A DNA stretch of 64,000 nt from Orobanche coerulescens (taxonomy: Eukaryota > Streptophyta > Magnoliopsida > Lamiales > Orobanchaceae). Shown piece after piece: positions 54,624 to 64,000 of the stretch (positions are counted from its first letter, which is position 1; every line of letters starts with the position of its first letter). The stretch covers positions 100,344,501 through 100,408,500 of the forward strand of contig CM065815.1 in the NCBI GenBank assembly GCA_033398695.1, given 5' to 3'. Under the pieces are notes generated by a model. The model worked only from the letters and a program-made list of their open reading frames with translations. It had not been told where the DNA came from and did not search any database. A program made the translations under genes and the position numbers.

Positions 54624-55187
54624 GTAATTATATCAACAAATGATCTTCTTATAGCTTGCATTTGTAATCGGTTCAAGAACAAGATGTACATCTTTATTAA
54701 CGGTGCTCTGGTTTGTCAGTTCAAGCTTAAAGTTATGGTAGAATTTTGATTGAGCATAGGGATATTAGGAATCTATAGATAATGCTTTATGGATATGCTT
54801 TGTCTAAGAGCCCGAATCAGAACGCTAACTGAATCAGAATGTTATAACGTTAACAGACTGTTCAATGACATGAAATTATGGAGACTTGAGACTCGTCGGA
54901 CCGATCAAAATTCCATCAAATGCAAAAGATAATGTAATCTCCTACCTAAAATGAAAGCTAACTGCCAGTTCAGCTAAACATGACTTATGTTGGCATGACA
55001 CGGTTATTTCGAATCACTTTTTGGTGTAAAGACAATAATTCTTTGGTTGAATCAATTTAAGTCTGCTATGTTAGTAGTTTTGAGTATACGACGTTCCCAA
55101 TGGTCTGCTTTAGATAGAATAAAATTAATGTATCTGTGAGAGACTTTCGTATTGTGAATATCTTATACTCCTACAAATCAATTTCAG

Positions 55188-55285
55188 GGATCTCATGTAT
55201 AAGAAGGCATTTGACACAAGTTATGTGGGATTCATGAAAGATGGGGCCCAGTGGCTTGTAGAGAACACCGAAATCAAACTCGTTC
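55188..55285 (+). pseudogene. Captured cyclase-family exon fragment 3, intact frame
   Basis: After TTTCAG| the frame reads [20 protein letters not shown] then [12 protein letters not shown], the most conserved block of plant cyclase-family proteins, and ends at C|GTAAGA. Both splice signals look usable. No stop or shift inside. The final codon would be Arg with the next exon, where Gly is usual. Confidence 0.92.
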
Positions 55286-55512
55286 GTAAGACGTAAAGTA
55301 TTGTGTTGATTCTTGTGTTTTGATAGCTTATAATGTCATTAAGTAGGTTGTCCGATAAAACATGCCATTATAACCTGAAAGCAATAATTTGTGACATTTT
55401 TGCTCAAATTCGATGCTAATTTGCTATGAACATTTTTAACATTTTGATGCTTCTTGTCTGTGTGTGCTTAGTTTTTCCACCCCCATCTGTTTATCCTTTT
55501 TGTTTTTTGCAG

Positions 55513-55583
55513 GAGTTGATTACTTGTCTGTTGCTGCTTTTGATGATTTAATTCCTTCTCATCTTGTTTTTCTTGAAGGCAGG
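55513..55583 (+). pseudogene. Captured cyclase-family exon fragment 4, intact frame
   Basis: After TTTTTTGCAG| it reads VDYLSVAAFDDLIPSHLVFL then EGR, and ends at GTAAGAAT. Correct phase with exon 3. The following cyclase exon (a DI-[IL]-VEGLKL-type sequence) is not found intact; the next acceptor leads to the SIL1 fragment. Confidence 0.92.
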
Positions 55584-56160
55584 GTAAGAATTTCCCTTAT
55601 TATCGCTTTAAATCTCTGCACCAATATATGAACTGAAAGTTTTGTTCTGAAGCAGAAGGTACAAATTCAAATAGATGATGAGAAAACTTTCTGGAACATA
55701 AAGGAAAAACTTCAGTAGGCAACTTCATATGAAATGCAACCATATTATGTAATGAATCATGTACCATATTTTAGTATTTTGGCATATACGAGAGCTATAG
55801 ATTTATCATGTCTGCCACTTAACAAGCTTCACAGATGATTGTTTCTCATTGCAGCATTTCTACTGATTGATTTATTGTACATATAAATGCAACGTTAGAC
55901 TTGAAATTCAGATCACATTGGTTGAATTTAGATAACTAATTAGTTCATCGAGCTACTGAAAGAGATCGATCAGAACCACATTATCTTTTTCCTTCTTTTT
56001 TTGGGGGTTATATTTTATGTGGTCCTCTATGATATCTGAAAAAAAAAAATTAGGCTCGATTCCCGCGTATTCCTTCTTTGTATACCTATGCTGCGACCAC
56101 TGCCACTGTTTGACATCATATTGTTATAACTTGATAAAGCTGTTTTTTGCATGCTGACAG

Positions 56161-56311
56161 GATATAATGGAGAAGCTAAAGGCACCGTCAGATGCAAAGT
56201 TGATGAAAATTGCAATAGATGATTTGATTAACTTATCTCTAGCTCTGGAGGATCTCCATCGTGCACTTCAGGATCTCCTGATACTTGTTGAGCCAATCGA
56301 CAACGCAAATG
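56161..56311 (+). pseudogene. SIL1: Captured SIL1 second fragment, fused after a DI-type exon start
   Basis: After GCTGACAG| the frame reads DI-MEKLKAPSDAKLMKIAID, then DLINLSLALEDLHRALQDLL and ILVEPIDNAN, and ends at AATG|GTATAT. This matches the armadillo-type core of SIL1/Fes1-like nucleotide exchange factors (MEKLKTPSDAELMQIAIDDL-type). The first two codons (DI) are what the next cyclase exon would start with, so the gene-gene junction may lie at GATATAATG. No stop in this exon; the usual next residues (DLNKLGGL) are absent. Confidence 0.82.
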
Positions 56312-56925
56312 GTATATGTAGTTTGCAGTTTTCGGCCATTGATTTATCTTGGGGATACTTTCTGTTCAAGGTGACTAGTGATATTATGTGTGGATTATTT
56401 AATTTTATTTTAATAATGTTATTTTATTGTTCATAAGAATAGATTAGGTCTTTGACTGAAACTCAGTGGATTTGTACTATTGATTTTACTCTTATCTTTA
56501 CACGAAGGAACAAATCCAAGCACTCTTGATTAATGTCCTATTGATCTTTCTCACTTTCCATTTCTATGCTTATAATCTACTTGTTTCTCCTTTTTTCAGT
56601 CGATGCTTGCTGCTGTTAGAGTCGGAGAATAGACCATGAGGCAACTAGAGCTGTCATTTTGGGGGAGGGGGGGCTGAGATGATGAAATTTTTCTAAGTGA
56701 CTCAAGTAGTTTTGTTGTATTTATGGATTGTGATGGTAACTTGTATTTAGATGTTTGGTTATGTAAGTGCATTTGGTACATTTGATTATGGATTGAATAT
56801 TTGGCGGTCATGTATTTTGGATGTTGTTATGGTTGACAATATTTTAATGGTATTATCGTTTTATGGTAATATTTATTTTCCAATATAACTGCATTTTACC
56901 ATGAAAAATGTTGGTGAAAACCTAC
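56312..56925 (+). other. CACTA interior, noncoding with one exon-like acceptor
   Basis: No supported gene. TTTTTTCAG at about 56592-56600 precedes a short open piece (SMLAAVRVGE, then stop), which could be a last exon or chance. A G-rich run GGGGGAGGGGGGG lies at 56659-56671. Confidence 0.4.
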
Positions 56926-57419
56926 AAAAATGTAGCCATATACACTAATTTATAATTCTTCATGTTGGCAAAATATAAAAATTGTGTTGGCAAAGATTAA
57001 AAGTGTGTTGGCAAAAGTTAGAACTGTTCATATATAAGTGTAGCCATAGTGTTAAAGTTGTTGGTAAAGATGTCAAAGTGTTTCACAATTTAATATTACA
57101 CTAGACCTCATGAGTGTTAGCATAGGTCTATAGCTACGCAAATATTTGTGTCACTAAATATATAAAAGTGTGGCCTTAAGTCTACAGCAACACAAAATCT
57201 AGTGTAGGCACAGACAAGAAATGTGTTGGCATAGGGGTCTGTTGTTACACTTTTTTCGTATGTTACCAAAAACTAGCAAAGTGTTACCTTAGACCCCTAT
57301 GGTTGCGGCCGTTTTTGTAACACTTTCAAATTTGGTCAAAGTGTAGCCGTAGCTTGTTTTTTTGCCTTCAGCAACACTTTTTGGACTTTTGAACACAGTT
57401 TTTCAGGTGTTGCAGAAAC
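56926..57419. repeat. CACTA right subterminal repeat array
   Basis: More than a dozen short units such as TGTAGCC, GTGTTGGC, TGTAGGC, GTGTTACC and AGTGTGGCC in about 490 bp, separated by AT-rich spacers and reading toward the right end. They correspond to the left-hand copies in both orientations. This is the expected transposase-binding subterminal region. Confidence 0.85.
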
Positions 57420-57436
57420 CCATATATGGTGTAGTG
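57420..57436 (-). repeat. CACTA right terminal inverted repeat
   Basis: CCATATATGGTGTAGTG, exact inverse of the left end, followed by TSD ATG at 57437-57439. Confidence 0.95.
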
Positions 57437-57439
57437 ATG

Positions 57440-59680
57440 TCATGTACTTTTGGGACATCAATAGATGTTTGATAGGGATGTTTTACATCGAGGAAGAAGC
57501 AATGAATATGATTTACTGGATAAGGGCAAAAAAATTGTGCTTAAACCGATGTCACCTCAAGCTATTCGTTCTATGAGCTCTAATCGGGTTGAAAAACTGA
57601 AACTTACCATGTTTGCTAGCGAGCGGGAGATGGAACATGCTATTGATGATGGTGAGTGCATGTACTTGTTAATATTAAAGGAGACACGGAACGATAACAT
57701 GGTTGTGCGGAACGACGGAAAGATGGATGCTTTATTACACGAATTTGCGGATGTTTTTCCCGAATAGTTGCCGTCCGGTTTGCCACCAATTCATGGGATT
57801 GAACATCAAATCGATCTCATACCGGGTGCGTCGCTCCCTAACAAAGTTGCCTATAGATGTAATCCTGAGGTGACGAAGGAATTACAAAAACAAATCGAAG
57901 AACTAATGAACTGTGGGTATGTTCGAGAAAGTCTAAGCCCTTGTGCAGTTCCGGTTTTACTTGTTCCTAAGAAGGACTAATCTTGGCGAATGTGTATTGA
58001 CAGTTGATCCGTGAATAGCATAACAATCAAGCATTGATTCCCGATTTTGAGACTTGATGACATGTTGGACGAACTACACGGATCTATGATCTTTTCAAAA
58101 GTCGATTTACGGTGTGGTTATCACCAGATTCATATGCGAGAAGGAGATGAGTGGAAGACGGCTTTCAAAACTAAACACGGGCTGTATGAACGGACCGTTA
58201 TGCCGTTCGGTCTTACAAAGGCGCTGAGTACTTTCATGCATTTGATGAATGAGGTACTTAAGCCGTTTTTTAGGAAATTTGTAGTTGTGTACTTGGATGA
58301 TATTTTGATTTATAGCCGATCGTTGCAAGAACATTTCGGGCACTTAAGGAAAGTCTTCGAGACCCTTAGGGACCGAAGGCTGTATGGAAAAAAGGAGAAG
58401 TGCTCATTCTTAGTTGAAAGTATAGTCTTTCTTGGCTATATCGTTTCGAAGGAAGGAGTGTCGGTTGATCAAACTAAGATCGAAGCAATTATGTCATGGC
58501 CGATTCCTACTACCGTGATGGAAGTTAGGTCGTTTCACAGACTTGCTTCATTCTACCAGAGATTTATTCGAGATTTTAGCACCATTACAAGCCCGGTAAC
58601 GGAATGTTTGAAGAAAGGTACGTTTAAATGGAGTAGGGGTGCCCAAGAATCGTTCGAAAAATTGAAAACAAAGTTGTGTGACGCACCAATCTTGGCATTA
58701 CCCGATATTTCACAACCGTTCGAAGTAGAGTGTGATGCTAGCGGAGTTGGCATTGGAGCGGTTCTTATTCAAGGAAAGCGTCCTATTGTTTATTTTTCAG
58801 AAAAGTTAAACGATCCTCGTCTCAATTATTGTATGTACGACAAAGAGTTCTATGCTATTGTGAGGGATCTAGATCATTGGAGTCACTATCCTCGGCCGAA
58901 GCATTTAATCCTACATTCGGACCATGAATCATTGAAGTATATTAACAGACAACACTACTTAAGTCCGAGGCATGCTAAGTGGGTGGAATTCTTACAATCA
59001 TTTCACTTTTCATCAAAGTATAAGGACGGTAAAAGCAATGTGGTTGCGGATGCGTTATCTAGACGGTATCCTCTACTGTCTACTCTTCAAGATCGTTTAC
59101 TTGGGTTCGAGATGTTGAAAGAGTATTATGTTAATGATGCTGATCTCGGATAGATTTTTACCCGATGTAAATCTGGTCCGTTCGAGGAGTTTGCTTACAA
59201 CCGATCCCCTACGCATGCCACGGCTCACTCACCTTTTGAAATCGTCTATGGTTTGAATCCATATATACCGTTAGATTTAATTCCCTTTCCGAGCGATGAG
59301 TTAGTTCACAAAGACGCGGAGTCGAAACTTAAGTCCATGATGAAGCTACATGAGCAAGTGCGTAATCGGATCAGGGAGGTTAATGATGCCTACAAATGGA
59401 AGTCTAACAAACAAAGAAAAGCGAGGCAATTCGAAATTGGCGACTTGGTTTGGGTACATTTGAGAAAAGAATGATTTCCAGGTAAATGCAAGAATAAACT
59501 TATGCCACGAGCCGAGGGTCCTTTCAAGGTAGTTGCTAAAATAAACGCCACTGCATACAAGGTAGAACTCCCCGGTGATTATGGAGTGCATGCTACTTTT
59601 AACATAGGTGATCTATCTCCATATATCGATGATGATGGAATTGTGGAATTGAGGACAATTCCTTTTAAAGAAGGAGGGAA
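57440..59680 (+). pseudogene. Element G pol: RT and RNase H, integrase core deleted
   Basis: Resumes the frame at CHVLLG-stop-MFDRDVLHRGRSNEYD. Stops at 57765 (VFPE), 57978 and nearby precede [22 protein letters not shown], then [13 protein letters not shown], open for 368 aa from 58047 to 59153. RNase [21 protein letters not shown] and [10 protein letters not shown]. After DADLG-stop, PFEEF joins directly to AYNRSPTHATAHSPFEIVYG: the integrase zinc and DDE core are gone, with GAGTTTGC shared at the joint. The C-terminal domain GPFKVVAKINATAYKVELPG and tail end in the LTR at 59820. PPT AAAGAAGGAGGGAA precedes the LTR. Confidence 0.9.
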
Positions 59681-60696
59681 TGATACGAAACCGACTGCTC
59701 CATGTGAAGAAGATGAAGTGAGGATTGACGTAAAACACCTTGAACATACACCTACATACTTATGCGAGAAAACGGATACGAGACCTGGAATAACCTTGGT
59801 GATTGGACTGGGAATAACTTAAACGTGGCGACATGCATCATGATGGGTTCAAGTTGGTGACGATAAGATAATAAAGATTTCATCCCATTTCTTTATAATA
59901 AAGTGATGCATGATTCACGGCCTCCATGTGAAGAAGAATATCACTCATCCTTTATTCCTTTTGTTTGCAAGTAGCATGGAGTGTGCCATACCCCTTTTGT
60001 TGTCTTTTTCCTTTATTTTAAGATCATGTGATCTTACCCTTTTAATATTTTAAGTAATCTTGTAAGGCTACTCTTATCTATAAGTAGTCATGTTTGGGTT
60101 GTAATAGACATCATTCAATCATCAAGAAAATACATTGTGTATTTTAATATGATCGATTCTCAATAGGTCTTGAGAAGAAATCATCTTATCGAATTATAGG
60201 TCTAATTCGATAAACAATTGTTTCCTGTCCTGTTTTGGTAGAATTTCCCCATTTTCAGACAATTCTTACATTTCTTTCATACTTCGAATTATTGTTTGTG
60301 TTCCCTGTTCGCAAAAGACATTCCTCTTACTTTCGATACAGGGTTGTACCTGATAAAGTGATTGCATCAATTGTTGTTCGATTGTCTGAAGCTTCCTGTT
60401 TCCGTTGCATCCAACCGAAACTTGCTGTTTCGAGTACCGCTGTTTAGAGTTGACTGTTCCGGTTCACTTCCACTCGGCCAGTTCCTGTCTTGGCGCGTGC
60501 TGCTGTCCATTATTGTTGTTGTATCGAACTGTTGCTATCAGTTCCTGTCTGGTGCGCGTGCCGCTGTCCATTGTTGTTGCTGTATTGGGCTGTTATTGTC
60601 AGATCCTAACTATGCTGTTCGATTCCTTTTGGCTTAGTGCTGTTTGCTTCCGCTCGTAAAATAGCCTTCCGCTGTACTGAAAGAGATTTCGCATTA
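59681..60696 (+). repeat. Element G 3' LTR
   Basis: Starts TGATACGAAACCGACTGCTC and ends TTTCGCATTA (mutated from GCATCA), then TSD GGACC. It lacks the TTATTCGACGCGTTTTCGAA block that its 5' partner has before the hairpin (60186-60213), about 75 bp deleted near 60145. Confidence 0.9.
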
Positions 60697-60701
60697 GGAC
60701 C

Positions 60702-60910
60702 TCTTCTGTAAACACATCCTTGTATTCCTGTAAAAGAGAAACAACAACATCGGGTAAAGAGCTTTCAAACTCGTTATCGGTTAGTAGTGTATCTTTGAAT
60801 AGTATAACAATCATGGGCTGTTTATCTTTTATTGCCCTTTTAATTTCACCAACCCTAGCATAAAGGCTGATTTCCGCACTCTCCTTTTTCTTTTCCCTGG
60901 TATCGACTAC
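60702..60910 (-). pseudogene. Family B pol: linker upstream of RT
   Basis: Read from 60910 downward: VVDTREKKKESAEISLYARV, GEIKRAIKDKQPMIVILFKD, SSLPDVVVSLLQEYKDVFTE. This is the region before RT in plant Ty3/gypsy pol. The protease is missing because a family A LTR abuts at 60911. It joins 49567 through GGACC. Confidence 0.85.
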
Positions 60911-61227
60911 TGATACGAAATCTCTATCGATGCAATGGAAGAACATTTCTGACGAAGCGAACATCTCTTAGCCAAAAGGAATCAAACAACACGCTTAGGA
61001 TCGTGATATGACCGTCTGGAATAGCAATGGACAAGACGCCCACAAGACAGAGGCGTACTTGATTCGTCTAAAGAATAATAACGGACAAGAAGACGCGCCA
61101 AGACAGAATCGTACAACAATTCGACAAAGAATAATAACGGACAAAGACGCGCCAAGACAGGAACTGGTCGAGTGGAAATGAACCGGAACAGTCAAGTCCA
61201 AATAGCGGCACTCGAAACAACAAGTTT
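60911..61227 (-). repeat. 3' LTR remnant of the right-edge family A element
   Basis: On the plus strand starts TGATACGAAATCTCTATCGA (the LTR end in reverse) and matches the end of the G and solo LTRs up to AACAAGTTTC. The U3 and R parts are missing. Confidence 0.8.
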
Positions 61228-61839
61228 CCTTGCATGAGGTCGGCAAGTTCCCCCTTCGTATGGTTATAATTCCACCGAGTTAGCTATGCTTCGGTTCAAG
61301 CCACGCAAGAAATGCGACATCTTCTGCTGCTCATTCTCCTCTATTTCTCCCATTAAGGTCAAATTTTCGAACTCCTCAATGTATTCACTGACACTTAACT
61401 TTCCTTGCATGAACTCGTCAATCTTCCGGTATAAGGACAACCGATGTGATGTTGGTAAATATCTTTTATGAAGTTTTCTATTTAATGAATCCCACGAATG
61501 GATCTTTTCTTTACCCACACGAGCTCTTCATGTTTTAACTCCTTCGAACCAAAGTGGAGCGCCTTTTCCTAACTTGAGAATTGCATACTTGCATCGTTTC
61601 TCATTGTCGAGGTCTTTAAACTCGAACAGGCGATCAATTTTACGTTTCTATTCCAGGTAAACTTCAGGGCATGTCCCACCAACGAACTCTTGAAGCTCGT
61701 TAACATTGAATTCCTCGACATGGCATGAGGGTCGTTCATAATCACCACGCCTAGGTTGCCAATGTTGGTCGTGTTGTTCTGGTATGTCACGCAATGTGTC
61801 GCGAAGTTTTGCCAAGAAATCAGCGTCATTGAGATCCAT
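61228..61839 (-). pseudogene. Family A gag remnant (right edge)
   Basis: ATG at 61839: MDLNDADFLAKLRDTLRDIP, FNVNELQEFVGGTCPEVYLE, then TAG at about 61648. It continues in frame with SWDSLNRKLHKRYLPTSHRL, MQGKLSVSEYIEEFENLTLM and RGLNRSIANSVEL to a stop at 61264. Beyond PYEG-like sequence the text jumps back to a second copy of the ADLMQG segment (61227-61246) and then into LTR. This is a rearranged joint with short shared sequence. Confidence 0.85.
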
Positions 61840-61860
61840 AACGCCAAAGATCAAGAACCG

Positions 61861-61874
61861 GGTCTCCGATGCCA
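61861..61874 (-). other. Primer-binding site of the right-edge family A element
   Basis: Reverse strand TGGCATCGGAGACC, four bases inside the LTR end at 61879, the family A variant of the initiator tRNA-Met complement. Confidence 0.75.
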
Positions 61875-61878
61875 CTTA

Positions 61879-62933
61879 TGATACCGAATCTCTATCAGTA
61901 CAGCGAAAGGCTGTTTTACGAGTGGAAGCGAACAACACTTATCCAAAAGGAATCGAACAGCACAGTTAGGATCTGACAGTAACAGCCCGATACAACAACA
62001 ACAATGGACAGCGGCATGCGCACAAGACAGGAACTGATAGCAACAGTTCGATACAGCAACAATAACGGACATCAGCACTCGCCAAGACACGAACTAATAA
62101 CAACAGTTCGATACATCAACAATAACAGAAAGCAGCATGCGCCTAGAGGAACTGGACGAGTGGAAATGAACCAGAATAGTCAACTCCAAATAGCGGCACT
62201 CGAAACAGCAAGTTTCGGTCGAATGCAACAGAAACAGGAAGCAAGCTTCGGACAATCAAACAGCGATTGATGCGAACTCCCGATCAGGTATAACCCTGTA
62301 TCGAAAGCAAGAGGAATGTCTTTTGCGAACAGGGAACACGAACAATAATTCGAAGTATGGAACGAAATGTAAGAATTGTCCGAAAATGGGGAAATTCTAC
62401 CAAAATAGGACAGGAAATAGGTGTTTATCGAATTAGACCTATAATTCGATAAGATAATTTCTTCTCAAGACCTATTGAGAATCGATCAGATTAAAATTCG
62501 AAAACGCGTCGAATAATAACCAAATTTTGGAAGGAAACTCGTCCAACTCTTTTAAACAATACACAATGTATTTTTTTGATGAATCAATAATGAATCGGTT
62601 ACAACCCAAACATGACTACTTATAGATAAGAGTAGCCTTACAAGATTACTTAAAATATTAAAAGGGTAAGATCACATGATATTTAAAATAAAGGAAAAAG
62701 ACAACAAAAAGGTATGGCACACTCCATGCCACTTGCAAACAAAAAAAATAAAGGATGGGTGAAATCTTTTTCCCATGATATTCTTGAGATATGATGTATC
62801 AGTTTATCATAAAGAAATGGGATGACATCTTTATTATCTTGGACAAGATCGGCCGTGATCTTCACCGACTTGGACCTAATCATGATGCATGTCGCCATAT
62901 CTAAGTTATTCCAAGTCCGATCATGAGGCAAAA
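61879..62933 (-). repeat. 5' LTR of the right-edge family A element, first part
   Basis: Plus-strand start TGATACCGAATCTCTATC (LTR end reversed). Contains many CAACAGTTCGATACA-type repeats (61990-62110) and the hairpin at 62425-62452. It stops at CCAAGTCCGATCA, where a solo LTR begins; the LTR resumes at 63971. Confidence 0.85.
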
Positions 62934-63970
62934 TCTCTATCGATACAGCGGAAGGCTGTTTTGATGAGCGGAAGTGAACAACACTTAGCCAAAAGGAATC
63001 GAACAGCACAATTAGGAACTGACAGAAACTGATAGCAACAGTTCGATACAGCAACAATAATGGATAGCGGCACATGCACAAGACAGGAACTAATAACAAC
63101 AGTTCGATACATCAAAAATACAGGAACTGATAACAACAGTTTGATACAGCAACAAGACAGGAACTGATAACAACAGTTTGATACAGTAACAAAATAGGAG
63201 CTGGCCGAGTGTAAATGACCGGAACAGGCAACTCCAAACAGCGGCACTTGAAAACAGCAGGTTTTGGTCGGATTAAATGGAAACAGGAAGCAAGTCTCGG
63301 TCAATCGAACAACAATTGATGTGAACTCCCGATCAGGTACAACCGAAATAGGATAGGAAACAGGTGTTTATCGAACTAGACCAATAATTCGCTAAGGTGA
63401 CTTCTCCTCAATACTTATTGAGAATTGATCAGATTAAAATTCGAAAACGCATCGAATAATAACCAAATTTTGGAAGGAAACTCATCCAACTCTTTTAAAC
63501 AATACACAATGTATTTTTTTTGATGAATCAATGATGAATCGGTTAAAACCCAAACATGACTACTTATAGGTAAGACTAGCCTGACAAGATTACTTAAAAT
63601 ACTAAAAGATAAGATCACATGATCTTAAAATAAAGAAAAGACAATGAAAAGGGTACTCCACGCCACTTGCAAACAAAAGGAATAAAGGATGGGTTTTGTC
63701 TCCAATTTGCTCTTCTTCTCCACATGCAGGTCGTGAATCCTGCATTGATTTATTATAAAGAAATGGGATGAAATCTTTATTATCTTATCTTCACCAACTT
63801 GGATCCAACATGATGCATGTTGCCACGTTTAAGTTATTCCCAATCCGATCACCAAGGTTACTCAAGGTCTCATAGTTGTTTTCTCGCCTAAGTATGTAGG
63901 AGTATGTTCAAGGTGTTTTACGTCAATCCTTACTTCGTCTTCTTCGCATGGAGTAGTCGGTTTCGTATCA
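62934..63970 (-). repeat. Solo LTR of family A inserted in a family A LTR
   Basis: Plus-strand TGAGGCAAAATCTC (mutated TGATACGAAATCTC) to GGTTTCGTATCA. Flanks GATCA (62929-62933) and AATCA (63971-63975) are a four-of-five TSD. Removing it rejoins CCAAGTCCGATCACCAAGGTTACTCC, the normal LTR text. Solo LTRs arise by recombination between the two LTRs of one element. Hairpin copy at 63368-63395 is partly decayed. Confidence 0.85.
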
Positions 63971-64000
63971 AATCACCAAGGTTACTCCAAGTCTCGTACC
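63971..64000 (-). repeat. 5' LTR of the right-edge family A element, second part (runs off the window)
   Basis: AATCACCAAGGTTACTCC continues the LTR interrupted at 62933, toward its TGATACG start outside the window. Confidence 0.75.

Larger units (their letters stand above)
51951..57436 (+). mobile_element. CACTA element (5,486 bp, non-autonomous) carrying host gene fragments
   Basis: Terminal inverted repeats CACTACACCATATATGG / CCATATATGGTGTAGTG and the 3-bp TSD ATG (51948-51950, 57437-57439) define a CACTA (En/Spm-type) transposon. Subterminal regions carry many short repeats of TGTAGCC/TGTTGGC type in both orientations, the usual transposase-binding layout. I see no transposase ORF. The interior has exons of a SIL1-type nucleotide exchange factor and of a cyclase-family protein. 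Removing the element with one ATG restores the protease frame of element G. Confidence 0.93.
49568..60696 (+). mobile_element. Element G: family A Ty3/gypsy element, split by a CACTA element
   Basis: LTRs 49568-50649 and 59681-60696. The TSD GGACC is at 49563-49567 and 60697-60701. Gag, zinc knuckle, protease, RT and RNase H are present with stops. The integrase core is deleted near 59192. Its own length without the CACTA insert is about 5.6 kb. Confidence 0.93.
60911..64000 (-). mobile_element. Family A Ty3/gypsy element, truncated, running off the window
   Basis: Reverse strand order from the right: 5' LTR (61879-62933 plus 63971-64000, split by a solo LTR), PBS, gag (about 61247-61839), a scrambled joint at 61227-61252, then only the last ~320 bp of the 3' LTR (60911-61227). 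All pol is deleted. If this is an insertion into family B, the TSD should be NCTAC-like (left flank ACTAC) and should recur beyond 64000. Confidence 0.8.

Noticed and set aside
51951..57436. Possible autonomous CACTA with a transposase gene
   Set aside because: I looked on both strands for a long ORF or a TNPD-like block and found none; the interior is explained by captured exons and intron-like DNA.

Overview
The window is a block of plant nuclear repeat DNA, almost certainly from a flowering plant and probably a eudicot; I cannot name the species. The evidence is the set of elements present: Ty3/gypsy and Ty1/copia (Sirevirus-like) LTR retrotransposons, a long Athila/Tat-like LTR, an L1-type LINE, a CACTA DNA transposon, and decayed exons of plant genes. 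I see no intact host gene, no tRNA or rRNA gene and no CRISPR array. Nearly every base can be assigned to a mobile element.

Layout. Positions 1-3125 are the 3' end of an Athila/Tat-like element: a broken ORF tail, a noncoding spacer and an LTR. Positions 3126-4862 are the reverse-strand 3' end of a Ty3/gypsy element (family A). From 4863 to 60910 a reverse-strand Ty3/gypsy pol gene (family B) is the host of a nested stack. It has been split by (i) a three-LTR, two-gag tandem element C (6689-12254, target-site duplication GAGTA); (ii) a LINE (12595-16080); (iii) Ty3/gypsy element D (16242-49394, TSD GGCTC); and (iv) family A element G (49568-60696, TSD GGACC). D carries a Sirevirus-like copia element E (18293-40385, TSD CGAGC). 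E carries a nearly intact family A element H (25758-31942, TSD GAAGT) and a gag-only copia element I (33845-38030). D also carries family A-related element F in its 3' LTR (42725-48761, TSD AAGTC). G carries a CACTA element (51951-57436, TSD ATG). The right edge (60911-64000) is a reverse-strand family A element with a solo LTR inside its LTR.

Removing each insert with one TSD copy rejoins the interrupted reading frame or LTR, so the insertion order is readable. The youngest large elements look like H and I, whose paired LTRs show few differences by eye. H is the only element with a near-complete gag-pol, broken by one in-frame stop. C and I keep only gag between their LTRs and would depend on enzymes made elsewhere.

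The most notable object is the CACTA element. It has no transposase that I can see, but it carries, in one orientation, exon fragments of two unrelated plant genes: a SIL1-type Hsp70 nucleotide exchange factor and a cyclase-family (kynurenine formamidase-like) protein. The cyclase exons sit between the two SIL1 pieces. Other points of interest are a perfect hairpin conserved in all family A-type LTRs including the gag-only ones, a dense cluster of ACGT palindromes in the LTR of element I, and a family B/family A recombination junction at a shared protein motif.
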